From the NCBI GenBank assembly GCA_018000995.1, contig JAGNIU010000002.1, forward strand, positions 68,483-132,482: a DNA stretch of 64,000 bases, written 5' to 3'. Position numbers and translations under genes: made by a program. The notes under the pieces are model-generated. The model had not been told where the DNA came from, did not search any database, and was given only the letters and a program-made list of their open reading frames with translations. This stretch comes from Bacteroidia bacterium. GTDB lineage: Bacteria; Bacteroidota; Bacteroidia; B-17B0; Aurantibacillaceae. Position 1 is the first letter of the stretch. Every line of letters starts with the position of its first letter. Below are positions 1 to 9,492 of the stretch, one piece after another.

Positions 1-171
1 TAGTTTCAGGAACAGGCGTAATTACAAACTCATTATTACCAACTACAACAATTACAGGACTAGCAATTGGTACAAATGTTTTTGCTTGGACTATTTCTAA
101 CGCACCTTGTTTAGCCTCTACTGCAACAGTTGCTATTATTGTAAACGATGTTCCAACTATTGCAAATGCGG
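1..171 (+). repeat. Recent intragenic duplication, copy 1 (partner 511-681)
   Basis: Bases 1-171 match 511-681 with one substitution that I can see (position 128, a versus t). The offset is 510 bp, exactly two 255-bp repeat units of the adhesin. Other units of the gene differ at many synonymous sites, so this pair reflects a recent duplication or conversion. The duplication may extend left of the window. Confidence 0.85.
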
Positions 172-3100
172 GAACTTCTCAAACACTTTGTATTTCATCT
201 CCAACAACTGTAATGACCGCTAACACTGCAACAGTTGGTACGGGAGTTTGGACATTAGTTTCAGGTAGTGGAACAATTACGAATTCACTTTCACCAACAA
301 CTTCAATTACAGGTTTAGCTTTAGGCGCAAATGTTTTTGCGTGGACTATATCAAACGCGCCTTGTTTAGCTTCGGTTTCAACTGTAACATTATTAGTCAA
401 TGATATTCCAACAGTTGCGAATGCAGGCACAACTCAAACACTTTGCATTTCTTCACCTACAACTTCAATGAATGCTAACTTCCCAAGTGTGGGTACGGGC
501 GTTTGGACATTAGTTTCAGGAACAGGCGTAATTACAAACTCATTATTACCAACTACAACAATTACAGGACTAGCAATTGGTACAAATGTTTTTGCTTGGA
601 CTATTTCTAACGCACCTTGTTTAGCCTCTACTGCAACTGTTGCTATTATTGTAAACGATGTTCCAACTATTGCAAATGCGGGGATTTCGCAAACACTTTG
701 TATTTCTTCACCAAACGGAACATTATCTGCTAATACTCCAACCGTTGGTACAGGATTATGGACTTTAGTGTCTGGAACCGGCGCAATTACTAACCCAACT
801 TCACCAATTACAACTGTTACCGGTTTAGGATTAGGTATAAATATTTTTGCGTGGACAATTTCTAATCCGCCTTGCGCTTCATCAACTTCTACAGTTGCGA
901 TGAGAATAAATGATGTGCCAACTATTTCAAATGCGGGACCAACTCAAACACTTTGTATTTCTTCTCCAACAACAGTAATGACTGCTAATACAGCAACCGT
1001 TGGTACAGGTGTTTGGACTTTAGTTTCCGGTTCGGGAACTATTACTAATTCATTATCACCTACAACTTCTATTACAGGTTTAGCACTGGGTACAAATGTT
1101 TTTGAATGGACAATTTCAAATGCACCTTGTTTAGCTTCATCTTCAACTATGACCATTGAAGTTAAAGATGTGCCTACTATTGCTAATGCAGGATTTAGTC
1201 AAACTGTTTGTATTACAAGTCCGAATGCATTTATGAATGCGAACACAGCTACAGTAGGTGTTGGTACTTGGTCATTAATTTCAGGTTCAGGAACCATTAC
1301 GAATTCGCTTTCACCTTCAACTTCTATCACCGGTTTAGGTTTGGGATTAAATGTTTTTGAATGGACTATCTCAAATAATCCATGTGCTGCAAGTTCATCA
1401 ACAGTTTCAATACTTGTAAATGATCTTCCAACACCATCGAATGCCGGAACAACGCAAACACTTTGTATTTCTTCACCTACCACAACAATGACAGCGAATA
1501 CCCCAACAATTGGAACAGGTATGTGGACATTAATTTCAGGCAGTGGAACAATTACAAGTCCTACATCACCCAATTCAACTATTACTGGTTTAGGTTTAGG
1601 AAACAATGTATTTGCTTGGACAATTTCAAATATGCCATGTTTATCTTCTGTTTCAAATGTAACACTGGTTGTAAATGATGTTCCAACTGTTTCAAATGCG
1701 GGTATAACACAAACGCTTTGTATTTCTTCACCTACAACAGTAATGACTGCTAACACTGCTACCGTTGGCGTTGGAACATGGTCGTTAGTTGCCGGCTCAG
1801 GAATAATTACAAATTCATTATCGCCAACAACTTCAATCACCGGCTTAGGATTAGGTGCAAATGTTTTCGAATGGACTATTTCAAATCCACCGTGTTTAGC
1901 TTCTGTGTCGAGTGTAACTTTATTTGTTGATGATGTACCAACAATTTCAACTACAGGACCTGACCAAAACCTCTGTGCTGCTACCTCTACATTAACAGGT
2001 AATGCGCCGATTGTTGGTACAGGATTGTGGACCGTTATTGCAGGAGGTTCTTCCGTTACAACTCCAACATTAAATATTTCAACTGTTAGCAGTTTGATTA
2101 CCGGAACTAATACTTTAGTTTGGACAATTTCTAACGGCGTGTGTGCATCATCTTCCAGTACCATAAATTTATTTGTTAACCCATTCCCTTCTCCGGCAGT
2201 TGCAGGAGCTGATCAAACAGTTTGTACATCTACTGCTAATTTATTCGGTATTAACCCGGCTATTGGTTTTGGAACTTGGTCAATATTGACTGGAACATCA
2301 GCAGTTACAACTCCAACTTCTGCAACATCCGGAGTTACTGGATTAAGCAATGGAGCCAATACATTTGTTTGGACTACCAGTTATGGCACCTGTCCTAATA
2401 ATAGCGACACTGTAACTATCTTCAGAGATTCTTTACCTACCATTTCTGTTGCCGGAACTAATCAAACACTTTGTTTACCAACTACAACACTTAATGCAAA
2501 TGCTCCTTTGGTTGGAATTGGAACTTGGTCGGTAATTAGTGGTGGATCTTCAATTACAACACCAACATTAAATACCTCAGGTGTAACTTCACTAGCAACG
2601 GGAACTAACATTTTTGAATGGTCGATTGTAAATGGCGTTTGTCCTGCTTCTACCAGTACAGTTTTAGTTTTTGTTGATTCATATCCTACTCCATCCAATG
2701 CAGGAACTGATTTCACTATCTGTGCTTCCACATCTACTTTAAATTCAAATATTCCAACAATTGGAACTGGTGTTTGGTCGGTAATTGTTGGAGGTTCTTC
2801 TGTTACAACACCAACATTAAATGCATCTCAAGTTACAGCATTAGCTAATGGAGTTAACTCATTTGTTTGGACAACATCAAACGGAACATGTCCTTCATCA
2901 ACAAGTACTGTTACTATCTTCAGAGATTCTTTACCTACGATTTCTGTTGCCGGAACTAATCAAACACTTTGTTTACCAACAACAACACTTACCGCAAATG
3001 CTCCTATAGTTGGAGTTGGAACTTGGTCGGTGATTAGCGGCGGCTCTTCTGTTACAACACCAACATTAAATACCTCAGGTGTAACATCACTAGCAACAGG

Positions 3101-4436
3101 AACTAATATTTTTGAATGGTCGATTGTGAATGGTGTTTGTCCGGCTTCTACCAGTACAGTTTTAGTTTTTGTTGATTCATATCCTACTCCATCCAATGCA
3201 GGAACTGATTTCACTATCTGTGCTTCCACATCTACGTTAAATTCAAATATTCCTTCAATTGGAACAGGTGTTTGGTCGGTAATTGTTGGAGGTTCTTCAG
3301 TTACAACACCAACATTAAATAATTCTCAGGTTACAGGATTAGCAACGGGAATTAACTCATTGGTTTGGACAACATCTAATGGAACTTGTCCTTCTTCAAC
3401 AAGTACCATAAATATTCAGGTAGATGATTTTGCTTCGCCGGTTAGTGCAGGACCAGATCAGGCATTTTGTTTAACAGCAACCAGTACAAATTTAAATGCC
3501 ACCAATCCAACAGTTGGTGTAGCTACTTGGTCGGTGATGGCGGGCGCAGGAACATTTGCAAATCCAAACTCCAACACATCAACAGTTAGCGGATTGGTAA
3601 CAGGAACTAATACTTTAGTTTGGACCAACACTAACGGCGTGTGCCCTACCACCTCAGATACTGTTGATATAGTTTTACTAATGTTCCCAACTGTTGCTAA
3701 TGCAGGGCCTGATCAAATTTTATGTCCGAACTCAACTATACTTGCCGGTAACTTACCTTCAATTGGAATTGGTACTTGGGCGAATGAAGCAGGGTTCGGA
3801 ACTATAACAACACCTACTTTAAATAATTCAGGTGTTACTTCATTATCAACCGGAACAAACGTTTTAGTTTGGACCACATCCAATGGCAATTGTCCAACAA
3901 GTTCTGATACCGTTTTATTAATTGTATTGCCTCCAGTTCAACAAGCTTTTGCAGGAAATGATACTACAGTTTATGTAACAAGTGCGCCAGTAAATGGTAA
4001 TATACCAACTAGTGGAACGGGTATGTGGCAATTTGTTGGTGGCAGTTATAACATTTCAAATTCAAGCTTAAGCTCTACTACTTTAACCAATTTAGTTCCG
4101 GGTGTAAATACAGTGAAGTGGGTTATCACTGAAATGTGTGGTTCAACAGAAGATGAGAAGAATATCACATTAGTTGTTCTTGAAATTCCAAATGCTATTT
4201 CTCCAAATGGTGATGGTATTAATGATTACCTGGAGGTTCCAATTGCTGATTACTATTCGCAAGTTGAATTAAAAGTAGTTAACCGTTGGGGAAGTGTTGT
4301 GTTTGAAGACCGTGATTACAAAAACACCTGGAATGGTGTGAATCAGGATAATCAACCTTTAGCTGAAGACACTTACTTCTACGTAATAAAATTAAATAAC
4401 GAAGTTAAAACAGGTTATATATTAATTAAACGATGA
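1..4436 (+). CDS. Giant repetitive adhesin with gliding-motility (CHU_C) C-terminal domain, 5' partial
   Basis: The reading frame is open from base 3, with no stop upstream, so the true start lies before the window. The visible part is a tandem array of about 15 immunoglobulin-like units, each with an 'NAGxxQTLC' opening, a 'GTGxWTL/SV' core and a 'VWTxSNGxCPxSxSTV' end. Units are 85 residues (255 bp) in the first half and about 83 residues (249 bp) in the second. The last 80 or so residues (nt 4188-4433) read 'ISPNGDGINDYLEVP...VNRWGSVVFE...W.G', the gliding motility-associated C-terminal domain used as a type B T9SS sorting signal. The product is therefore probably exported by T9SS as an SprB-like surface adhesin. 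Its stop overlaps the start of the PorP/SprF gene (ATGA), which supports translational coupling and a dedicated partnership. Ligand and total length are unknown. Confidence 0.9.
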   Translation, partial: VSGTGVITNSLLPTTTITGLAIGTNVFAWTISNAPCLASTATVAIIVNDVPTIANAGTSQTLCISSPTTVMTANTATVGTGVWTLVSGSGTITNSLSPTTSITGLALGANVFAWTISNAPCLASVSTVTLLVNDIPTVANAGTTQTLCISSPTTSMNANFPSVGTGVWTLVSGTGVITNSLLPTTTITGLAIGTNVFAWTISNAPCLASTATVAIIVNDVPTIANAGISQTLCISSPNGTLSANTPTVGTGLWTLVSGTGAITNPTSPITTVTGLGLGINIFAWTISNPPCASSTSTVAMRINDVPTISNAGPTQTLCISSPTTVMTANTATVGTGVWTLVSGSGTITNSLSPTTSITGLALGTNVFEWTISNAPCLASSSTMTIEVKDVPTIANAGFSQTVCITSPNAFMNANTATVGVGTWSLISGSGTITNSLSPSTSITGLGLGLNVFEWTISNNPCAASSSTVSILVNDLPTPSNAGTTQTLCISSPTTTMTANTPTIGTGMWTLISGSGTITSPTSPNSTITGLGLGNNVFAWTISNMPCLSSVSNVTLVVNDVPTVSNAGITQTLCISSPTTVMTANTATVGVGTWSLVAGSGIITNSLSPTTSITGLGLGANVFEWTISNPPCLASVSSVTLFVDDVPTISTTGPDQNLCAATSTLTGNAPIVGTGLWTVIAGGSSVTTPTLNISTVSSLITGTNTLVWTISNGVCASSSSTINLFVNPFPSPAVAGADQTVCTSTANLFGINPAIGFGTWSILTGTSAVTTPTSATSGVTGLSNGANTFVWTTSYGTCPNNSDTVTIFRDSLPTISVAGTNQTLCLPTTTLNANAPLVGIGTWSVISGGSSITTPTLNTSGVTSLATGTNIFEWSIVNGVCPASTSTVLVFVDSYPTPSNAGTDFTICASTSTLNSNIPTIGTGVWSVIVGGSSVTTPTLNASQVTALANGVNSFVWTTSNGTCPSSTSTVTIFRDSLPTISVAGTNQTLCLPTTTLTANAPIVGVGTWSVISGGSSVTTPTLNTSGVTSLATGTNIFEWSIVNGVCPASTSTVLVFVDSYPTPSNAGTDFTICASTSTLNSNIPSIGTGVWSVIVGGSSVTTPTLNNSQVTGLATGINSLVWTTSNGTCPSSTSTINIQVDDFASPVSAGPDQAFCLTATSTNLNATNPTVGVATWSVMAGAGTFANPNSNTSTVSGLVTGTNTLVWTNTNGVCPTTSDTVDIVLLMFPTVANAGPDQILCPNSTILAGNLPSIGIGTWANEAGFGTITTPTLNNSGVTSLSTGTNVLVWTTSNGNCPTSSDTVLLIVLPPVQQAFAGNDTTVYVTSAPVNGNIPTSGTGMWQFVGGSYNISNSSLSSTTLTNLVPGVNTVKWVITEMCGSTEDEKNITLVVLEIPNAISPNGDGINDYLEVPIADYYSQVELKVVNRWGSVVFEDRDYKNTWNGVNQDNQPLAEDTYFYVIKLNNEVKTGYILIKR
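2416..3438 (+). repeat. Two-unit tandem duplication within the adhesin gene
   Basis: The segment starting near 2416 is repeated from about 2914 with an offset of 498 bp (two 249-bp, 83-residue units). By eye the copies are about 93% identical, with mostly synonymous differences. The protein units alternate between an 'AGTNQTLCLPTTTL' type and an 'AGTDFTICASTSTL' type, so the duplicated block is a dimer of two unlike units. Confidence 0.8.
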
Positions 4437-5320
4437 GAGCTGTAAAATACATATTGGTTATGCTGTTTTTTGCAAGCACTTTGGTTGGGCAACACTCAAG
4501 CCTTAACTCTAATTATTTGTTTAATACATTTGCCATTAATCCTGCTTATGCCGGACAGAAAAAAGCCTTAGACATTACTTTAGTATATAGAAAGCAATGG
4601 GCTGGTTTTAATGGGTCGCCACAAAATATTAGTTTATTAGGTAGTATGGAAATTAAACCGAAAAATCTTTCGGTTGGTTTACAATATGAAAATGATAAAA
4701 TTGGTTTAACGAGCACTAACAGTATAAAGGTTGCCCTCGCCTATCGTGTTAAATTAAACCGCAAACACACAATTGCTTTTGGATTACAACCTATGTATAA
4801 ACGAATTTTTTACGACTTCAGTAAAATAATAACTACCAAAGAAGGCGACGCAACTTTTATTGCGAACTCCCCTGCTATTAATTTATTTAATTCCGGTGCG
4901 GGAGTTTATTATTATAGTAAGAAAATATTCTTTGGTGTATCAACACCCGAATTAGTAAAAACAAAAAGCGGGGCAAAGTATTACGAGTTTAATGCAATTG
5001 GTGGCGTAATAATTAAAGTGAAAGATAATGTTACACTGAAACCTTCGTTCCTTGTTCGACAAATAAAAAATTCGCCGGTGCAGTTTGATTTAAATTTAAC
5101 AGCCTACTTTAATGATGTTTTAGGTGTTGGATTTGCGTACCGTAACAAAGATGCTATTGTTGCTTATGCCGATTTCTCTGTCAATAAAAAATTCAAGTTT
5201 GGTTACGCTTACGATTATTCTATTGGCCCGCTAAGAAGATACAATTCGGGCACACACGAAATTATGCTTAATTATTTCTTTGGTAAATTTACTGACGCTC
5301 CAACCCCACGCTATTTCTAA
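4433..5320 (+). CDS. PorP/SprF family type IX secretion membrane protein
   Basis: A 295-residue protein with a signal peptide (cleavage near 'STLVGQ', residue 20) followed by the family opening 'NSNYLFNTFAINPAYAG'. The rest alternates short beta-strand-like segments ('SVGLQYENDKIG', 'HTIAFGLQPMYKR', 'VGFAYRNKDAIVAYADFSV'), as expected for an outer membrane barrel of the PorP/SprF family. Length is typical. In this family the partner is usually an adjacent CHU_C-tailed protein, and here the ATG overlaps the stop of the giant adhesin by four bases. The inferred role is to help export or anchor that adhesin at the cell surface. Which of the PorP or SprF subtypes it belongs to cannot be decided by eye. 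Confidence 0.9.
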   Translation: MRAVKYILVMLFFASTLVGQHSSLNSNYLFNTFAINPAYAGQKKALDITLVYRKQWAGFNGSPQNISLLGSMEIKPKNLSVGLQYENDKIGLTSTNSIKVALAYRVKLNRKHTIAFGLQPMYKRIFYDFSKIITTKEGDATFIANSPAINLFNSGAGVYYYSKKIFFGVSTPELVKTKSGAKYYEFNAIGGVIIKVKDNVTLKPSFLVRQIKNSPVQFDLNLTAYFNDVLGVGFAYRNKDAIVAYADFSVNKKFKFGYAYDYSIGPLRRYNSGTHEIMLNYFFGKFTDAPTPRYF

Positions 5321-5328
5321 TAAACTGT

Positions 5329-8300
5329 ATGTATAGAATACTTCTATCTTGTTTATTATTCCTAGTCAGCGTAAAAAGTTTTACTCAGGTTGATCCACTC
5401 TTCGACAAAACAAAGGTGGAAATAACGCCTATAAAACAAAATACGGATGAGTCGGAATTTGGTCCTTATGTTTCGGGTAGCACTTTTTATTATACATCAT
5501 CACAAGAACGTAAAGTTGGTGTTATCAATATGGAGGCGGCCACCTTGCATCAAATGCTTGATTTGTATTCCGGAAAATTAACTGATTCAATAAACGTAGG
5601 AAAAATAAAACCACTTCCTAACTCCATTAATACACCTTTAAATCAAGGAGGATGTTTCTTTGATAAAGCAACTTCTAAACTCTATTTTTCAACTAATATT
5701 CCTTGTGAAGGCTACTCTAAAAAATTAAAGCTTGCCATTTACTCTTCTATTTTACAAGGTGACGAATTCTTAGCTCCCATTGCCGAATTAGTATTACCCG
5801 ATACATTTATGGCAGCGCATCCTTATATCTACAACAACAAATTATATTTTTCATCAAACATGTTGGGCGGAAAAGGAAAAACTGATATTTACTTTGCCGA
5901 AAAACTAGCTGAGAGTTGGGGAAACCCGTCTAAATGGGGAAATTATAAGAATTGTGATTTTTTAAATACAGAAGAAAACGAATACTTCCCCTTTGTAATT
6001 AATGAAAATGAAATCTATTTTTCGAGTAACCGGCCCGGTGGTTTAGGAAAGCTCGATTTGTATAAATACACAACAGACGGAACTAATCCCATTATTCAAA
6101 ATGCGGGCGCGCCCATGAATTCAGAAGCGGATGATTTTTCTATTTATGTAGATTCATTGCAGGAAAAAGGTTATTTCGCTTCAAATCGTGAAGACAATCA
6201 AGATGACATTTATTTTTGGCGACAAACATGGCCAACGTTTAACAATTGTAAAGAAAGTGTAAAGGAAGATTATTGTTATAATTTAAGTGAAGAAAGTACA
6301 CTAGATAAAGCAGGAATTGGTGGTTTTTATTACGAATGGTTATTTGGAGACGGTACAAAACAAAAGGGATTAAGTGTTCGGCATTGTTTTCCTGCACCGG
6401 GTAATTACTTAATTAACTTAAACATTATCGACTCTTTAACCAAATCGGTTTTTATGAGTCAGGCCACATTTGATTTAAAAGTAGATTCTATTACCCAATT
6501 AAAAATAAATTGTTTAGATACTGTTTTGGTTGATAAATCGTTTGTCATTAATACCGATTGGACTTATTTACCCGATAATAAAATTGAAGGTTATTATTAT
6601 GAAATTGATAAAAAACGACTTCGCGACAAAGAGGTTAAGCATTCGTTCTCGAAAACCGGAATCTACAAAATAAAGTTAGGCGTAGTAACTCTCAATACAA
6701 AAACAAACAAGAAAGAATTACTTTGTACAACTAAAAACATTGTTTGTGTAAATCAGGATACATGGGCAGGGGTTGAAGAACGTAAATTTAATGAAGAGTT
6801 AACGAAATACGCTTACCGTTCGTTTAAAGCCGATTCAATTAATAAAATGAATTTGGTTTCGGATGATGATATAGAGATGTTCAACAAAATGGGATTGAAT
6901 GGTAAAAAATTAGTGGGTGAAATTAAAACCATGTTAGCTGCTACATCAAATAAGAAGCAAATTGTTGAAGAAGCCCTGCTACCCGGAGAAAGTAAATTTG
7001 CTTTCAATCGTTTAAAATTGGATACCGTAATGCGTTTACGTGAACAAGAAGACGTTACGTTTAAAGTGCATTTTGGAACCAGTAAAACTAAAAAAGATAC
7101 TACTTACTTAAGCTCTAAAGGTATTGTTGGTATTATGGAAGAAGTAATTAATAGCGAATTTCATTACACTTACGGAAACGAGAAAAAAATAAATGATATA
7201 GAAAAGTTCTACCAAAAATCATTACAGGCCGGCGTTAAAAATCCGGTAGTTATTGGTTATAAAAATGGTAAAATTATTTTCGACCAATCGGCAAATATAC
7301 GCCCTGCTACGTTTGAAGAAACAATACTTAATGCTATTAAAGATTCCATTTTAGCAGGCTCGCCACTAAATAATATTGAGAACAAAAATGACGACCCAAT
7401 TACCAATACAACTTCTGAAAATACAAAATCAAATCATTCAGAAACAAAGAGTACATCAACTGAAAAAACAGAAAACAACACTTCTGTTTCAACCAACGAA
7501 AAACAAACGTCCAATACAACTGAAAAATCAGAAAATAACACTTCAGTCACCACAGCAAAAAATAACACAAGTACAAAAAACGAACCCAAAACAAAAACAG
7601 AACCGACCGTAAGTACAAAAAATACTAAACAAGATAATATTTCAGAACCGAGTTCAAACGAAAAATATACAGCTACATCAGCTGAACCGGAAAATAATTC
7701 GGTGACGAATCTCCAAAAAAAGATGGAGTACTATTTACAAAAGTACGGCGATGTAGATGTGAAAGATTTAGAATTCAGAGTTCAGGTAGGCGCATTTAGA
7801 AAACGGAAAACTTACCGCTTCCCGAAATTAGCAGGCTTAGGAGAAATTAAAAATGAAGAACATCCTGATGGAATTACACGTATGACTATCGGTGGCACCT
7901 TCACAAAACTAAGCGAAGCACTTGGTTTTACTAAAAAAGTAATAAAGGCCGGTCATTCAGATGCATTTGTATCGGTTTATTATAAAGGCAAAAGAGTTTA
8001 CATTGAGAACTTAGAAAAACGAGGTGTGTTTTCAAAAGGCGGAGAAACCACTTCTACTGAGAATAACTCGGAAAATAATAATAAACAGACCAATTATTCA
8101 CCAACAGAAACAAATTCTATAACTGATATTTCTACATTTGAAGCGCGTACAAACATTCAGAAAAAAATTGTAATGTATGCTCAAAAATATGGCAACATTA
8201 GTGCTGATGGACTCGAATTTAAAGTTCAGATTGCTGTGTTTAAATACAGAAAAAATTACGACTTTCCTCAACTTAAACATTTAGGCGAAATTAATGTTGA

Positions 8301-8493
8301 AACACTTAAAGAAGGTTTAGTTCGCATAACAATTGGCGGTAGTTTTAAAACACTTGGTGAAGCCTTCGAACACAATAAAAAAGTGGTAATTGCAGGTCAA
8401 ACTGATGCATTTGTATCGGTATTCCTCAATGGAAAACGGATTTACATCGAAAATCTAGAGCATAAGGGCATTTTTGTTGTAAATAAAAATTAA
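5329..8493 (+). CDS. Envelope protein: PD40 propeller + PKD + two C-terminal SPOR-like domains
   Basis: A 1054-residue secreted protein (signal peptide to about residue 20, 'VKSFTQ'). Residues about 60-290 carry PD40/WD40-like beta-propeller motifs ('KLYFSSNMLGGKGKTDIYF', 'EIYFSSNRPGGLGKLDLY'). Residues about 320-385 are a PKD domain ('YEWLFGDGTKQKGLS...G'), and a second PKD-like stretch follows. A Ser/Thr/Asn/Lys/Glu-rich linker spans about 690-795. Two related modules end the protein (about 799-896 and 949-1047); each has 'LEF(R/K)VQ(V/I)', 'GEI', '(M/I)TIGG(T/S)F', 'A..SDAFVSV...GKR(V/I)YIENL'. These resemble SPOR peptidoglycan-binding domains. Related Bacteroidota proteins (PorE-like) normally end in OmpA. 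It sits 8 bases after PorP/SprF, so it is probably the periplasmic peptidoglycan-linked member of the same surface complex. No TPR was seen. Confidence 0.8.
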   Translation: MYRILLSCLLFLVSVKSFTQVDPLFDKTKVEITPIKQNTDESEFGPYVSGSTFYYTSSQERKVGVINMEAATLHQMLDLYSGKLTDSINVGKIKPLPNSINTPLNQGGCFFDKATSKLYFSTNIPCEGYSKKLKLAIYSSILQGDEFLAPIAELVLPDTFMAAHPYIYNNKLYFSSNMLGGKGKTDIYFAEKLAESWGNPSKWGNYKNCDFLNTEENEYFPFVINENEIYFSSNRPGGLGKLDLYKYTTDGTNPIIQNAGAPMNSEADDFSIYVDSLQEKGYFASNREDNQDDIYFWRQTWPTFNNCKESVKEDYCYNLSEESTLDKAGIGGFYYEWLFGDGTKQKGLSVRHCFPAPGNYLINLNIIDSLTKSVFMSQATFDLKVDSITQLKINCLDTVLVDKSFVINTDWTYLPDNKIEGYYYEIDKKRLRDKEVKHSFSKTGIYKIKLGVVTLNTKTNKKELLCTTKNIVCVNQDTWAGVEERKFNEELTKYAYRSFKADSINKMNLVSDDDIEMFNKMGLNGKKLVGEIKTMLAATSNKKQIVEEALLPGESKFAFNRLKLDTVMRLREQEDVTFKVHFGTSKTKKDTTYLSSKGIVGIMEEVINSEFHYTYGNEKKINDIEKFYQKSLQAGVKNPVVIGYKNGKIIFDQSANIRPATFEETILNAIKDSILAGSPLNNIENKNDDPITNTTSENTKSNHSETKSTSTEKTENNTSVSTNEKQTSNTTEKSENNTSVTTAKNNTSTKNEPKTKTEPTVSTKNTKQDNISEPSSNEKYTATSAEPENNSVTNLQKKMEYYLQKYGDVDVKDLEFRVQVGAFRKRKTYRFPKLAGLGEIKNEEHPDGITRMTIGGTFTKLSEALGFTKKVIKAGHSDAFVSVYYKGKRVYIENLEKRGVFSKGGETTSTENNSENNNKQTNYSPTETNSITDISTFEARTNIQKKIVMYAQKYGNISADGLEFKVQIAVFKYRKNYDFPQLKHLGEINVETLKEGLVRITIGGSFKTLGEAFEHNKKVVIAGQTDAFVSVFLNGKRIYIENLEHKGIFVVNKN

Positions 8494-8505
8494 TTATGTT
8501 ATAAT

Positions 8506-8524
8506 TACGGTAAATTGTACCGTA
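8506..8524. promoter_or_regulatory. 7-bp inverted repeat in the gap before the 8528 gene
   Basis: TACGGTA-AATTG-TACCGTA forms a perfect 7-bp inverted repeat with a 5-base spacer, lying 3 bases ahead of the next ATG. There is no T-run, so it is a poor terminator. It could be an operator or a small hairpin affecting translation. Function is unknown. Confidence 0.35.
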
Positions 8525-8527
8525 TTT

Positions 8528-9481
8528 ATGAGAAAATTCATCCCAGTTCTTGTTCTTCTTCTCACCTTCAATTCTTTATTTTCTCAAATAATGCCGTCAA
8601 CCGACGAAAACATTCCCTATTTAGTAACATTTAGTAAGGGTGCTGATAAAACCTGGGGGGATGACGACAACATTCAAATCTATTTCTTCACCATACCACA
8701 AGATATAAAAACACCATTTTTCATTCGGGTTTTCGATCCTGAAAATGGAGGGAAGTTAGATGAAAACAGAGGAGGATTTAATTCTAAAACCAAATTTAGT
8801 TTATATGGTGGTAAAGGCGCGCACAGTGGTGCAGATGCAAAAAAAACAGACCCAAAAGGCAATTACAATAGCGGCTCTTTATTACATACCAAAACATTTG
8901 GCAACGAAACCACTTACGATGAAAAGTGGCTTAGCTTTGGTCCTATAAACCCATTGGAAGGGGAATTACAGCCTGAATTAAACGGTTATGTTTTTAAATT
9001 AGTTGTAGAAGGTTTAGAAGGTGATGATGGAAATTTATATCGCTTGAGTTTATCCACTTCAAAAGACGATAATATTAAAGTAGAAGGTGGTAATATTTTC
9101 ACTTACGAATATTGCATCCGCTCGTCGGATAAAGAATTTACAGTTTGTCACCTCTACCCTTTTGTTTCGAAAGGAATAACATCCATTAACGTTAATGTTT
9201 ACGATTATGACGATGAAGGAATCATTAGAATCATTTCAGTTGCAAAAAAAGGCGAAGAAAGTTCTATTAGCAAAGCTCCCAATTGGGAATCGTCATCTCA
9301 CAAAATTGTACCTGAAGAATTAAACACATCTTTAGATGTTCAGTTTATTAAGAAAAAGCCTGTGAAGAACAACAACATTACTGTTTTCATCGTCAACCAA
9401 TATGGCGAAAACTTAGCTTTTTATGCCGTACCTATTGGTGGCGTACCAAAGTATAATTATAAAATTAAAGTTACCAAGTAA
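8528..9481 (+). CDS. Secreted protein of unknown function in the adhesin operon
   Basis: A 317-residue protein with a clear signal peptide (residues 1-19, ending 'NSLFSQ'). I recognise no domain family. The mature part is acidic and beta-rich, with Asp/Gly clusters ('KGADKTWGDDDN', 'VEGLEGDDGNLYRL', 'VYDYDDEGIIRI') that could bind calcium, and a possible Ig-like fold. It begins 34 bases after the SPOR protein and ends 11 bases before the next gene, so it is very probably co-transcribed with both. The context suggests an extracytoplasmic accessory of the SprB/SprF-like surface system or an input for the downstream sensor phosphatase. That is inference only. Confidence 0.75.
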   Translation: MRKFIPVLVLLLTFNSLFSQIMPSTDENIPYLVTFSKGADKTWGDDDNIQIYFFTIPQDIKTPFFIRVFDPENGGKLDENRGGFNSKTKFSLYGGKGAHSGADAKKTDPKGNYNSGSLLHTKTFGNETTYDEKWLSFGPINPLEGELQPELNGYVFKLVVEGLEGDDGNLYRLSLSTSKDDNIKVEGGNIFTYEYCIRSSDKEFTVCHLYPFVSKGITSINVNVYDYDDEGIIRIISVAKKGEESSISKAPNWESSSHKIVPEELNTSLDVQFIKKKPVKNNNITVFIVNQYGENLAFYAVPIGGVPKYNYKIKVTK

Positions 9482-9492
9482 GAGTACCGGAG

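Noticed and set aside
1199-2164. Long minus-strand open frame (about 320 codons) opposite the adhesin, with similar ones at 2462-3652
   Set aside because: It mirrors the Thr/Ser/Gly-rich repeat of the plus-strand gene, repeats with the same period, and has no start context, signal or family features. It is a shadow of the biased codons.
1-4000. Regular tandem repeats resembling a CRISPR or satellite array
   Set aside because: The period is a multiple of 3 (255/249 bp), the frame is open throughout, and the units are Ig-like protein repeats; there are no short repeats with unique spacers.
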